The translations under genes were made by a program, and so were the position numbers. Source: Candidatus Methylospira mobilis (lineage in GTDB: Bacteria > Pseudomonadota > Gammaproteobacteria > Methylococcales > Methylococcaceae). From it: a DNA stretch of 64,000 nucleotides. Of the stretch, positions 50,506 through 59,620 are shown in pieces (within the stretch, counting starts at the first letter, position 1; each line of letters starts with the position of its first letter). The DNA lies in contig NZ_CP044205.1 in the NCBI RefSeq assembly GCF_009498235.1, positions 2,233,389-2,297,388 on the forward strand. The letters run 5' to 3'. Under the pieces are notes generated by a model that saw only the letters and a program-made list of their open reading frames with translations, was not told where the DNA came from and ran no database searches.

Positions 50506-50712
50506 ATGTTCAAATTCAAAACCGATACATTCATAGATTACCCGATACACAGCAGTACTTTCCTGGTTCTGTTTGGTTTACTGATGTTTCTTCCGCTTAT
50601 TCGCCCTCCGGTGATTTTGTCGCTGATACTGGTCAGCGGACTGGTCTATCTATCCATGTTCTTTGGCGCGAAGCTACATGTTTCAGAACCGGACGGCCAA
50701 CTAACCAAATAA
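50506..50712 (+). CDS. Small two-helix membrane protein
   Basis: A 68-residue protein with two adjacent hydrophobic segments (about 18-34 and 35-53: TFLVLFGLLMFLPLI, PVILSLILVSGLVYLSMFF) and a polar C-terminus. AGGAGGAG lies 8 bases upstream of the ATG, which supports translation. I do not recognise the family. The next gene, on the same strand 125 bases later, is also a membrane protein. The 285 bases upstream (50220-50505) contain only an unconvincing 66-codon frame. Confidence 0.7.
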   Translation: MFKFKTDTFIDYPIHSSTFLVLFGLLMFLPLIRPPVILSLILVSGLVYLSMFFGAKLHVSEPDGQLTK

Positions 50713-50837
50713 TCCGGTTGCGCCTTGCGAAAGGCCCGCCGTATTAGGATATCGGGGGTGTGGTAGAGCGATATGGCCGGCCCCGAATACGATCATTACT
50801 CGACCGCACCCCGATCCAGAAACACTTAAATAAAGAA

Positions 50838-51314
50838 ATGAAGGATAGCAAGACTACCCATGCCGGCCTGCTACTCCTACGCCTAGGGGCCCTGCTTTAC
50901 GACGCAGTGCTGCTGTGCGCGATTCTTTTCGCGGCAACAGGCCTGTTAATGACAATACTGCACAAACAAACGCCGTTTGATACGCATGCACGGCTGTACC
51001 ATATCGGGCTATTACTGCTGTGCTTCCTTTTTTTCGGATATTGCTGGACTCACGGAGGACAAACGCTGGGTATGAAAGCCTGGAAAATACGCCTGATCGG
51101 CAGCGACGGTTCTCAGGTCGGCTGGTTCCAAAGCGCCATCCGTTTCATCGCAGCGTTACTCTCGGCGAGCGCATTCGGTTTAGGCTTCCTGTGGGCGCTA
51201 TTCGACCGGCAGGCGCAGTGCTGGCATGACATCGTATCCGGAACGAAACTGGTGAGGATAGAGAGGCTACCGCAAACGAAGCAACCCGTAGATAGCTCCG
51301 GCAAGAACCGTTAA
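50838..51314 (+). CDS. RDD-family inner-membrane protein
   Basis: A 158-residue RDD-domain protein with three membrane helices: LRLGALLYDAVLLCAILFAA (about 14-33), GLLLLCFLFFGYCW (about 58-71) and FIAALLSASAFGLGFLWALF (about 103-122). The family hallmark R-x3-D pattern is in the first helix, with GQTLGMKAWKIRLI after the second and QCWHDIVSGTKLV near the end. RDD proteins are usually of unknown or transport function. ATG 50838 fits the family start; a GTG at 50760 is possible. Its last 48 bases overlap the 3' end of lptG on the other strand. Confidence 0.88.
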   Translation: MKDSKTTHAGLLLLRLGALLYDAVLLCAILFAATGLLMTILHKQTPFDTHARLYHIGLLLLCFLFFGYCWTHGGQTLGMKAWKIRLIGSDGSQVGWFQSAIRFIAALLSASAFGLGFLWALFDRQAQCWHDIVSGTKLVRIERLPQTKQPVDSSGKNR

Positions 51315-52331
51315 AGTCGGCAATGTTGCGGTAAAAACCGGATTGACCTCATAAACCAGACCCAAATGGCCCACCATGCGGTTAAACAGATAGAATCCGA
51401 GCCCGAATACCACACCGACTACGATACGCTGCCCCATGGTGCTATCCCGCCCGACAGACAGCACGAAAGGCACAGCAACGAGCAGCATCGCTATCGTTAC
51501 GAACGGGTTGACCATACGCTCCCAGAACGCCAGCTCGACGCTCAACGACTGCTGTGCGTTGTCCTCCATATAATCCATGTATTTCAGAAGTTCGGCAGCT
51601 GAAAGATGCTCAGGTTTGACGGCAAACAGGCTTAACAGATCAGGAGCGACGATCGTATCCCAACGCGTGCTATCGGCTCGATCGATGACAACGCGCGGCC
51701 CGCCAAAATAACTGCTTTTGATGCTTTCCAAATACCAGGTGCCCTTATCGTAAACCGCCTTGTCGGCATGCGACGCGCGCTTGAGTAATTTATTGCTTTC
51801 AACCTCGTAAATACTGATATCGTTCAGCATCACATGCTGATGGGTTTTTCTGATATTGATAAAAATATTGCCGTCCCTAACCCAAAACCCATATTTTGTC
51901 AATGACGCAACCTGCTCATGCAGCGAACTCGACCTTAGAATCTGTGCAGCGCGCTCGCTCACGGGAGAAACGTATTCGCCAACCAGCGCAGTAAAAATCG
52001 CCAGCAACACGCCTGCTTTGATTACAGCCAGCACGATGCCAAGCTTTGAACCGCCTGCTGCCTGAATCGCGACCAGTTCTCGATTATTGGCCAGCGCGCC
52101 CAGGCTGGACAATGCCCCCAACAGCGCTGCGGACGGAAGCAGGTCGTAAAACCCTCGCGGCGTAGTTAACGCCAGATATTTAAAAATCTCAAAAAAGCCA
52201 TAATCGCCATGACCGATCTCGCCCAGTTCATCGGTAAAGGTAAAAAAATTCAATAACGCCAACAGCACCAGAATGGCGATAAACACGCCCTTGATCACCT
52301 CAAACCCAATATATCTGTCTAATACGCTCAT
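51267..52331 (-). CDS. lptG: LPS export permease LptG
   Basis: Inner-membrane subunit of the LptB2FG ABC transporter that extracts LPS for the Lpt bridge. It has 354 residues. An N-terminal helix (YIGFEVIKGVFIAILVLLALLN) is part of six predicted membrane helices, with a large periplasmic beta-jellyroll between helices 3 and 4 (about 125-255). The first ATG overlaps the lptF stop by 4 bases. The 3' end overlaps the convergent RDD gene by 48 bases. Confidence 0.95.
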   Translation of the reverse strand: MSVLDRYIGFEVIKGVFIAILVLLALLNFFTFTDELGEIGHGDYGFFEIFKYLALTTPRGFYDLLPSAALLGALSSLGALANNRELVAIQAAGGSKLGIVLAVIKAGVLLAIFTALVGEYVSPVSERAAQILRSSSLHEQVASLTKYGFWVRDGNIFINIRKTHQHVMLNDISIYEVESNKLLKRASHADKAVYDKGTWYLESIKSSYFGGPRVVIDRADSTRWDTIVAPDLLSLFAVKPEHLSAAELLKYMDYMEDNAQQSLSVELAFWERMVNPFVTIAMLLVAVPFVLSVGRDSTMGQRIVVGVVFGLGFYLFNRMVGHLGLVYEVNPVFTATLPTLTVLAGAIYGLLRLR

Positions 52332-53497
52332 CCTACGTATGCCTTAGCCTTTTTACCCATTAATTTTTCGTGCAATAGCTGTAGCACCCAACGTATGCCA
52401 TAGAGTCTTACGATATAAAACACAATAATCGACACTACGATGGAGTAAACCCCGGCAAAACAAAACCACAGAGGGAGTTTGCCGGTTGTCATCAAGCCCT
52501 GTGAAATGCGCTGCAGATTTTCATACACCACGAAAATCAGAAATGCCTTGAATACGCTTCCGTAGACACCACCTCTGGGCGCAACCTTGGCAAGCGGCAC
52601 AGCAAGCAGCGCCAGCAACAATGTTCCCGCCGGCACCGCCACCCGGCGTTGCAGTTCCGCCCATTCGCGCGGACTTTTGGAAACCAGCAGTTCTGCGGTC
52701 GCCTTGCCTTCCCGATGCAATTCCTCTTCCTGATTACTGCCCTCATCAATGCGCACTGCATAATCTTCGAAATCGCTGATAACAAAATCGGCCTGCCCAG
52801 GCGTTCCCTGATAACGCCTCCCATGCTGCATCACGACGAAGTGCTCGCCCAGATTGTTTTCCTTCAAATAGCCGCTTTCGGCAATCACCACGCCAAATTG
52901 ATCGCCGCTGCGGCTTTGCGCAAAAAGCTTGCTCATGGTTTGATCGTCATCGGACAAGGACTCCGCGTACAAAACCACATCACCTTTACTGAACTCGTTG
53001 AAACGCCCCGGTTTGATACTGCGCACATCGGAAGTTTGCGAATCCTTTTCCATCAGGCTTTGCGAATTTCTCTCCGCCCAGGGCATTACATAAAAGGCAA
53101 GCAAGGCGCTAAGAAAAAACAGCGGCACAACAAAAAAGGCGATCGCGCGATACAGTCGCGACAAGCCCACGCCGGCGGAAGACCATCCCGACATTTCCTG
53201 ATCGCGATACAGGCGCCCGAATACCAGCAGCACGGCCAGAAACAACGAAGGCGGCAGCAAGGTAATGGCAGCGGCCAGCATTTTCAGACCCAGCAGCTTG
53301 AACAGCGTTTCGCCGGCGATCTGCCCTTCTATGGCCTTGGCCAGTATGCTCAGAAACTTGCGACTGACGATAATCGTCATCAGCACCAGCAGCACCGTCA
53401 GCATGGTGCGCGCCACCTCGCTTGCTATGGTGCGGTCGATCACCTGCAGCCAACCCGAGCGGCGCACAGGTAAAGGTTTCAATGAAGAGTGTTTCAT
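52328..53497 (-). CDS. lptF: LPS export permease LptF
   Basis: Partner of LptG, 389 residues. It has YjgP/YjgQ architecture: an N-terminal membrane region (TMLTVLLVLMTIIVSRKFLS, FRLYRD-like GRLYRDQEMSGWSSAGVGL coupling helix), a periplasmic domain (about 140-270) and C-terminal helices. It is divergent from pepA across a 95-base gap, the standard gammaproteobacterial arrangement. Confidence 0.95.
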   Translation of the reverse strand: MKHSSLKPLPVRRSGWLQVIDRTIASEVARTMLTVLLVLMTIIVSRKFLSILAKAIEGQIAGETLFKLLGLKMLAAAITLLPPSLFLAVLLVFGRLYRDQEMSGWSSAGVGLSRLYRAIAFFVVPLFFLSALLAFYVMPWAERNSQSLMEKDSQTSDVRSIKPGRFNEFSKGDVVLYAESLSDDDQTMSKLFAQSRSGDQFGVVIAESGYLKENNLGEHFVVMQHGRRYQGTPGQADFVISDFEDYAVRIDEGSNQEEELHREGKATAELLVSKSPREWAELQRRVAVPAGTLLLALLAVPLAKVAPRGGVYGSVFKAFLIFVVYENLQRISQGLMTTGKLPLWFCFAGVYSIVVSIIVFYIVRLYGIRWVLQLLHEKLMGKKAKAYVG

Positions 53498-53592
53498 ACT
53501 AAGCTTAACGTTTATGACACCAAAATTGCGTACACGGCGGATGGAGGCATGACTGCAACCGCCCGAGCCAAGAAAGACTGAAGGATAATAAC

Positions 53593-55092
53593 ATGGACTA
53601 CTCTATCAAACTGCTGGAAAACTGGGGTGCCCTGGACACCGATTGCCTGATTGCCGGTTTTTACCATAAACGCAAACTGGGGACGAGCGCTGCTCAGCTC
53701 GACGAAAAACTCAGTGGGTTGCTGAGCCGGATACTCAAGCGCGACAGCGTCGAAGGCAAAATCGGCGACACCTTATTGATCAATCACCTTCCGGACGAAC
53801 AGATACAGCGCATCCTGCTGGTCGGGCTGGGCAAAAAGGAAGAGCTGAACCGGACAAGTTATCGCAAGCTGCTCGGCGAAGCCATCCATGCGCTTAAGGC
53901 CTCCCACGCCAAACAAGCGGTGAGCACTTTACACGAAATCGATGTGCCTGACGCCTGTATCAGCTGGAAAATACGCCAGACCATCGAAATATTCGAAGCC
54001 GGAAACTACCGCTTCGATCAGCTCAAAACCACGCCGGAAAATACATCTCCCGAAAACCGTCTGTCCAAAATACGTTTGCTGGTCAGCGGCATCAAGGACG
54101 AAGCGGCAGCGGCCAAAGGCATTAAACAGGGCGAGGCCATTGCCGCCGGCATGAAGCTGGCCAAAGATTTAAGCAACCTGCCCGGCAACATCTGCACGCC
54201 CGCCTACCTTGCCGAACAGGCGCAAAAGGTAGGGAAAGGCCATAAAAAACTCAAGGTAAAAATCCTTGATGAAGCCGACATCGAACAGCTTGGCATGGGC
54301 TCGTTTCTGTCGGTTTCACGCGGCAGCAGACAACCGCCGCGACTGATCGTAATGGAATATTATGGCGCTGCCGACAAAACCGGCCCCCATGTATTGATAG
54401 GAAAAGGACTGACCTTCGATGCTGGCGGCATTTCCATCAAACCGTCCGCAAATATGGATGAAATGAAATACGACATGTGCGGCGGAGCAAGCGTGATTGG
54501 CGCGCTTGCCGTCGCCGCGGAGCTGGAGCTGCCTCTCAATGTCATCGGTCTGGTCCCCTCGTCCGAAAATCTGCCGGACGGCAACGCCAACAAACCCGGA
54601 GATATCGTCACCAGCCTGTCCGGCCTGACGATAGAAATCCTCAATACCGACGCCGAAGGCCGCTTGCTGCTCTGCGACGTGCTCACCTACGCCAAACGCT
54701 ACGAACCGGCTGCGGTAATCGACGTCGCCACGCTGACCGGCGCCTGCATCGTCGCGCTTGGACGCCACCCCAGCGGCATCATGGGCAATGACGATGACCT
54801 TTGCCGTCAGTTAACAGAAGCGGGGGAACACGCCTGCGACCGGGTATGGAGATTGCCGATCTGGGAGGAATACCAGGAGCAGTTGAAGTCCAACTTTGCC
54901 GACCTCGCCAATATCGGCGGACCGGACGGGGGGACCATCACCGCAGGCCGCTTCCTGTCCAATTTCGCCAAGGAGTTCAAATGGGCGCATGTCGACATAG
55001 CCGGCACCGCATGGAAAACCGGCAAGGAAAAAGGCGCGACCGGCAGGCCGGTTCCGCTGTTGAGCCAGTATCTTATCGATCAGGTCGAATAA
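53593..55092 (+). CDS. pepA: Leucyl aminopeptidase PepA
   Basis: Hexameric M17 metallopeptidase removing N-terminal residues; in E. coli it also binds DNA and controls carAB. It has 499 residues. Active-site blocks are [18 protein letters not shown] (metal Lys/Asp), DMCGGASV, the signature [10 protein letters not shown], and [23 protein letters not shown] precedes the ATG. It is followed by a GGCGGGC/GCCCGCC hairpin at 55094-55110. The link to the nearby carAB is a suggestive coincidence only. Confidence 0.97.
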   Translation: MDYSIKLLENWGALDTDCLIAGFYHKRKLGTSAAQLDEKLSGLLSRILKRDSVEGKIGDTLLINHLPDEQIQRILLVGLGKKEELNRTSYRKLLGEAIHALKASHAKQAVSTLHEIDVPDACISWKIRQTIEIFEAGNYRFDQLKTTPENTSPENRLSKIRLLVSGIKDEAAAAKGIKQGEAIAAGMKLAKDLSNLPGNICTPAYLAEQAQKVGKGHKKLKVKILDEADIEQLGMGSFLSVSRGSRQPPRLIVMEYYGAADKTGPHVLIGKGLTFDAGGISIKPSANMDEMKYDMCGGASVIGALAVAAELELPLNVIGLVPSSENLPDGNANKPGDIVTSLSGLTIEILNTDAEGRLLLCDVLTYAKRYEPAAVIDVATLTGACIVALGRHPSGIMGNDDDLCRQLTEAGEHACDRVWRLPIWEEYQEQLKSNFADLANIGGPDGGTITAGRFLSNFAKEFKWAHVDIAGTAWKTGKEKGATGRPVPLLSQYLIDQVE

Positions 55093-55447
55093 CGGCGGGC
55101 GCAGCCCGCCCCCTCATCTAAACCCGATGAAAGACAGCCCATGCCGCAGACCAGCGCCACTGTTTTCATATCCATTCCAGCAGCAACGATGATGAGGAAG
55201 CCAGGCGGGTCAGGCGAGCCTCCTGCGCCTAAGAATGGGCGCAGAGAGCTTCCGGCGACGGATTTGCAGCGTGGTTATTTTACCGACACGCTTCCGCATG
55301 TCTCGACTGGCTTGCCTCAACCAGACCGCTCCGCTTATGAATTTTCAACCACTCACCAAAAACAATAACCAGACCTCCTGAAACTATTCAGATCAACAGC
55401 ATGACCCTACCCTTTCAAAAAAACACCCCGGATCAGGGTTGCAAATC
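55093..55447. other. Region between pepA and holC
   Basis: About 350 bases in the normally compact pepA-holC interval. It contains a 7-bp GC hairpin at 55094-55110 without a T-run and a degenerate MITE-like copy at 55172-55350. No coding sequence is supported. Confidence 0.6.
55172..55350. mobile_element. MITE-like element, copy 3 (degenerate)
   Basis: Internal blocks match the reverse complement of the copy at 43699-43874: GAGGAAG, GGGTCAGGC, AATGGGCGCAGAGAGC, GACGGATTTGCAGCGTG, and TCTCGACTGGCTTGCCTCA. Terminal repeats are worn (CCATTCCAGCA at the left; none clear at the right), and no target duplication is visible. Confidence 0.6.
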
Positions 55448-55927
55448 ATGACCCGTATCGATTTTTACAAACTGGCGTCCGGCGACCCGCGCCAGCGCCG
55501 GCTGCTGGCCTGCCGCATCGTGGAAAAAGCCTGGCGCACGCGCATCCATATCTATGTTCTGGCAGCCGACCTCGACGAGGCGCGCGCGCTGGACGACATG
55601 TTGTGGACATTCCGCCAGGGCAGCTTCATTCCGCACGCCGTTTTAGCCGAGGACGGAACCGCGACGGACGGCGTTTCCATCCTGATCGGAGTGCAGACCC
55701 GGCCGCCGCCGGGTTACAGCGAACTGTTGGTCAACATGAAACTCGATCATAACGGCCATGTAGACGCATTCGAGCGCGCAATTGTGGTGCTGAACGAAGA
55801 CCCGCGTATCCTCCGCCTCGGGCGGCAACGCTACAAGGAATACCGCGAAGCCGGACACCAGATCGAAACTCACTTTTTCGATGCATCAGGCAATGCGGCG
55901 GTTGGCCCGCCGCCCGCACAGGAATAG
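55448..55927 (+). CDS. holC: DNA polymerase III chi subunit
   Basis: Clamp-loader accessory subunit contacting SSB. It has 159 residues from ATG 55448 (MTRIDFYKLA). Conserved blocks are RLLACRIVEKAWRTRIHIYV, LDDMLWTFRQGSFIPHAV, and FERAIVVLNED. Location after pepA is the classic gammaproteobacterial order; valS, the usual next gene, is absent here and a repeat follows. Confidence 0.93.
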   Translation: MTRIDFYKLASGDPRQRRLLACRIVEKAWRTRIHIYVLAADLDEARALDDMLWTFRQGSFIPHAVLAEDGTATDGVSILIGVQTRPPPGYSELLVNMKLDHNGHVDAFERAIVVLNEDPRILRLGRQRYKEYREAGHQIETHFFDASGNAAVGPPPAQE

Positions 55928-55973
55928 ACTTGAACGAAAGAGCGGCATACATCCCTACTTTGCGTTACCGTGC

Positions 55974-56170
55974 AAATCGCGGAGCGAATGCCTAAGCCAC
56001 TTCCCCGCCGGAGCGAAGGCGAAATTTTGCGAAGCGTGCTACGCACCGCCTGAGACGGACTGCGCTGCATTGCAGTCCGTCGGGCTCGTAGCGGGCTGGG
56101 TGAGGAAAACCGGGTGTGGCGCTAGCATTTGCATGCCAAGGGGGGCGACGCTTGCGCCACGATCGGTTAG
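55974..56170 (+). repeat. Dispersed intergenic repeat, copy C
   Basis: The left end is GTTACCGTGCAAATCGCGGA and the right end is GGGGCGACGCTTGCGCCACG followed by ATCGGTTAG. The middle has a GACGGACTGC/GCAGTCCGTC inverted repeat not seen in the other copies. It lies between holC and the secreted-protein gene at 56207. Confidence 0.75.
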
Positions 56171-56206
56171 AATTCTTTTATCTCTCACATTCGAGGTATT
56201 CATACA

Positions 56207-56647
56207 ATGAACGCGCGTCTAACGGCCTCGCTATGCTGTGCCTTGTTTCTTTTCGGCTGCCAATCCGTTCCCGACAAGGGAGCCAGAGGCACATGGACCG
56301 AATCCACCCTTTCCGAACAAACGCTGAAAAAAATCCAGGCTGACTCCTTCGACTACCAGCAATGTCTGCACCAGCAACTCATGGGTGAAATTCCGGCGGA
56401 AACGGATGAGAGCACCGTCACCGACATGATCCTGGGCCGTTGCGAAGAGCGCCTGAAACCGATAAAAGCGACTTTTGACGCCGAAAAAGTGCCTGACGAT
56501 ATCAGCAGCCGTTATCTGGAAAAAAAACGCAGCTACGCAAAACGCAATGTGATGAGATTTGTGCGCTCCGTGCAAGCAGCCCAGGCTGCGGAAGCGGCCT
56601 CGAAACCGGCCGCCATCAAAAGCTCTCCGGCTGATCCGCCGCAATGA
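56207..56647 (+). CDS. Putative lipoprotein, tandem paralogue 1
   Basis: A 146-residue protein with a lipoprotein-type signal (ASLCCALFLFGC, lipobox near residue 18). The mature part is helical and charged, with two conserved cysteines (YQQCLHQQLM; ILGRCEERL) and the segment TFDAEKVPDDIS. It is clearly paralogous to the next gene. I do not recognise the family. It heads a probable unit with the DUF2760 and Hsp70 genes. Confidence 0.8.
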   Translation: MNARLTASLCCALFLFGCQSVPDKGARGTWTESTLSEQTLKKIQADSFDYQQCLHQQLMGEIPAETDESTVTDMILGRCEERLKPIKATFDAEKVPDDISSRYLEKKRSYAKRNVMRFVRSVQAAQAAEAASKPAAIKSSPADPPQ

Positions 56648-56705
56648 GCGACCTGATCCCCACCACGACTGGAATTCGTGTTACAAAAACCGAGGTAGTT
56701 TAAAA

Positions 56706-57146
56706 ATGATCTTTCGCCCTGTTTTACTGATGTCAATCCTGATTATCGCCGGCGGTCAGGCCGTAGCGGAAAACAAAGCGGACGCCGCGACGGCGGATAG
56801 CTGGAGCGAATCGACGCTTTCCGAAAAAACCCAGCAGCAAATTCAGACCGAGGCGTTAAACTATCAAAAATGCCTGAATCAACAGCTCATGGCGGGATTT
56901 CCGACGGAAACCGATCCGCGCGCGGTAACCGATACCATCCTGCGCCGCTGCGAGGAACAGTTGATACCGATAAAAAAGACTTTTGACGCCGAAAAAGTAC
57001 CCGACGAAATCAGCAACCGCTATCTACGCCAAAAACGTACGCAGGGCGCGCGCAACGTGCTGAAATTCGTGATGTCGGCACAGGCGGTAAAAGCGGCGGA
57101 AGCCGCTTCCAAACAAATCGATAATCAAAACAACCAACCCAGGTAA
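56706..57146 (+). CDS. Putative periplasmic protein, tandem paralogue 2
   Basis: A 146-residue protein with an ordinary signal peptide (FRPVLLMSILIIAGGQAVAE, likely cleavage after AVA). It shares with the preceding gene WSESTLSEKTQQQIQTEA (WTESTLSEQTLKKIQADS there), both cysteines (YQKCLNQQLM; ILRRCEEQL), and TFDAEKVPDEIS. The ATG at 56706 is preferred over an upstream in-frame start inside the first paralogue. A tandem duplication in which one copy is a lipoprotein and the other soluble. Confidence 0.8.
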   Translation: MIFRPVLLMSILIIAGGQAVAENKADAATADSWSESTLSEKTQQQIQTEALNYQKCLNQQLMAGFPTETDPRAVTDTILRRCEEQLIPIKKTFDAEKVPDEISNRYLRQKRTQGARNVLKFVMSAQAVKAAEAASKQIDNQNNQPR

Positions 57147-57152
57147 TACGTC

Positions 57153-57782
57153 ATGATGAAAATCGATCTGAACCTGATTCCTACCACCTTCGACGCCATA
57201 CACGCGGCATTGGCAATGACGGTGGCCGGTCTGTTTTTCCTGCTGATTTTGCTGCTGATACTGGCGCTGCTGACTTTCCTCAGGAGAAAAAATACAACGG
57301 ATTCAATGCCGGAGCTATCCGCCACTGCCGCGCCTGTCAGCGAAACGCCGTCCGCTTCGAACGGAAGCAGCATACCGGAAAAGCCGGTTCAAGCTCCCGA
57401 GATTGCAGCCGGCTCGGCGCTGCAACTGCTGGCGCTGCTGCAACAGGAAGCCCGTTTCGTCGATTTTCTCCAGGAAAATGTCGCCGTCTACAGCGACCAG
57501 GAAATCGGCGCCGCGGCGCGGGTAGTACATGACGGCTGTGTAAAAATCGTGCGCAAGCACTTCGATATCCGGCCGGTATACGAACAGAGCGAAGGCAGTT
57601 CCATCACCCTGCCCCCAGGCTTCGACGCTTCCAGTACGCGCCTGATAGGTAACGTGGTGGGCCATGCGCCGTTTACCGGCACCCTGGTGCATAGGGGATA
57701 CCGCGCCACGCGTTGCGAATTGCCTCATCTCACAGCCGGACATGACCCGCACATCATCGCCGCAGCAGAGGTTGAGCTGTGA
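57153..57782 (+). CDS. DUF2760 membrane-anchored protein
   Basis: A 209-residue protein. One membrane helix lies at about 24-44 (AGLFFLLILLLILALLTFL), then a Ser/Pro/Ala linker (about 50-85), then a soluble DUF2760-type domain: LQLLALLQQEARFVDFLQEN, AAARVVHDGCVKIV, TLPPGFDASSTRLIGNV, and FTGTLVHRGYRA. It starts 6 bases after the previous stop and overlaps the next Hsp70 start by 4 bases (GTGA). DUF2760 genes are known beside Hsp70-like genes; function unknown. Confidence 0.88.
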   Translation: MMKIDLNLIPTTFDAIHAALAMTVAGLFFLLILLLILALLTFLRRKNTTDSMPELSATAAPVSETPSASNGSSIPEKPVQAPEIAAGSALQLLALLQQEARFVDFLQENVAVYSDQEIGAAARVVHDGCVKIVRKHFDIRPVYEQSEGSSITLPPGFDASSTRLIGNVVGHAPFTGTLVHRGYRATRCELPHLTAGHDPHIIAAAEVEL

Positions 57783-59611
57783 GCCGCATATTTTCGCTCG
57801 GCATCGACCTCGGTACGACCAACAGCGTTTGCGCCTACCTGCGGCTGCCGCAAACAGCGGATGAAACTCAGACCGTCGAGGTATTGAATATCCCGCAGCT
57901 GGCGCAGCCCGGCTCGATCGACGAGCTGACGCAACTGCCTTCATTCATCTACCGGGCGCACCTCGACGAACTCAAGGCATCCGATCTGGCGCTGCCATGG
58001 AATGAGCACCCTGCGGCGATAAGCGGCGAAATTGCCAGACAACTGGGCGCCCGCACCCCTATCCGTCTGGTCGCCAGCGCGAAAAGCTGGCTTTGCCATA
58101 GCGGCGTGGATTGCCGCTCGACAATACTCCCCGCGCAAGCGCCGCCCGAGGTCGAACGTATATCACCGTTACAAGCGTCCATACATTATCTGGAACACAT
58201 CAAAAACGCCTGGGATCATAAGAACCCGGAATACCCGTTGAGAGATCAGAGCGTCGTACTGACGGTGCCTGCGTCATTCGATCCGGCTGCGCGCGAACTG
58301 ACCCTGGAAGCGGCCAGGGCGGCCGGAATACAGCAGGCTGTATTGCTCGAAGAACCGCAGTCGGCGGTTTACAACTGGCTGCAGGACAGCGGCGGAAGCT
58401 GGCGCGAACAGGTTAAACCGGGCGATGTCATACTGGTAGTCGATGTCGGCGGAGGAACGACCGATCTTTCGCTGATTGCAGTCAGCTCGGATGAAGGCAA
58501 TCTGGCGCTGAACCGCATCGCAATCGGACAGCATATCCTGCTCGGCGGAGACAACATGGATCTTGCCCTGGCTTGGTCGTTGAAACTCAAGCTGGAGCAG
58601 GAAGGCAAAAAACTCGACGCCTGGCAAATCCAGGCCTTGACGCATAGCAGCCGCGACGCCAAGGAGTCGCTGATGAGCGATGACGAGTTACAGGAAGCCG
58701 CGGTGGTGGTTCCGGGACGCGGCTCTTCCCTGATAGGCGGCACCATACGCACTACCTTGACGCGTCAGGAAATCAATCAGACCTTGCTGGAAGGTTTTTT
58801 CCCGCAGATAGCCATTACCGAACACCCGGCCCCGCAGACGCGCGCCGGCCTGACCGGCCTGGGACTGCCGTATGCGCGTGACGCCAGAATTACCGCCCAC
58901 CTGGCTGCGTTTCTGAGCCATCAATATCAGGCCGGAGAACAGGGCGGCCAAACAGGCTTTCTCCACCCGACCGCGCTGCTGCTGAACGGAGGCGTATTCA
59001 AATCCGCTTCATTAACGCAAAGACTGCTGGCTGTGCTCAATGGCTGGCTGTCCAAGGAGCAAGCGCCGCCAGCGCGCGTTTTGAGCGGGATCGATCTCGA
59101 TCTGGCCGTAGCCAAGGGCGCAGCCTATTTCGGACTGGTACGCCGGGGCCACGGCCTGCGCATACGCGGCGGAACGGCGGCCTCTTATTACGTCGGCATC
59201 GAAAGCGCGATGCCGGCCATCCCCGGTTTTCCTGTCCCAATGGAAGCGCTGTGTATTGCTCCTTTCGGCATGGAAGAAGGCAGCAGCGTCGAACTGTCCT
59301 CCGATACCCTCGGATTGGTGGTCGGCGAGCCGGTGCGTTTTCGCTTCATGCACTCGACCACCCGCCATGGCGACATCCCCGGAATCCGTCTCGATCAATG
59401 GCAGGAGCACGAACTCGAAGAGCTCAACGAAATAGAAATTCAGCTTCCTCCCGGCGAGCGCAATCCGGGCGAAATCGTTCCCGTACACCTCGCGGCGCAT
59501 ATTACCGACGTAGGAACATTACAGCTCGAAGCCGTTGCCGCCAACAGCGACGAACGCTGGAAGGTGGAGTTTGATGTACGCGCCGGCGGTACCGACAATA
59601 CGCAAAGATAA
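57779..59611 (+). CDS. Hsp70-family ATPase (610 residues)
   Basis: Hsp70-type actin-like ATPase starting with GTG 57779 overlapping the DUF2760 stop. Phosphate 1 is SLGIDLGTTNSVCAYL (about 6-21), phosphate 2 VVDVGGGTTDLSLI (about 220), and the adenosine region LLNGGVFKSAS (about 400). The C-terminal part beyond about 500 is a shorter beta-rich region ending FDVR; a full DnaK-style lid is not seen, so it may not act as a classic foldase. It is coupled to the second Hsp70 gene. Confidence 0.9.
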   Translation: MSRIFSLGIDLGTTNSVCAYLRLPQTADETQTVEVLNIPQLAQPGSIDELTQLPSFIYRAHLDELKASDLALPWNEHPAAISGEIARQLGARTPIRLVASAKSWLCHSGVDCRSTILPAQAPPEVERISPLQASIHYLEHIKNAWDHKNPEYPLRDQSVVLTVPASFDPAARELTLEAARAAGIQQAVLLEEPQSAVYNWLQDSGGSWREQVKPGDVILVVDVGGGTTDLSLIAVSSDEGNLALNRIAIGQHILLGGDNMDLALAWSLKLKLEQEGKKLDAWQIQALTHSSRDAKESLMSDDELQEAAVVVPGRGSSLIGGTIRTTLTRQEINQTLLEGFFPQIAITEHPAPQTRAGLTGLGLPYARDARITAHLAAFLSHQYQAGEQGGQTGFLHPTALLLNGGVFKSASLTQRLLAVLNGWLSKEQAPPARVLSGIDLDLAVAKGAAYFGLVRRGHGLRIRGGTAASYYVGIESAMPAIPGFPVPMEALCIAPFGMEEGSSVELSSDTLGLVVGEPVRFRFMHSTTRHGDIPGIRLDQWQEHELEELNEIEIQLPPGERNPGEIVPVHLAAHITDVGTLQLEAVAANSDERWKVEFDVRAGGTDNTQR

Positions 59612-59620
59612 GATCTTGAC

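Noticed and set aside
55094-55110. GGCGGGC/GCCCGCC hairpin after pepA as a terminator
   Set aside because: Stem is perfect, but no T-run follows on the plus strand, so a rho-independent terminator is not supported.
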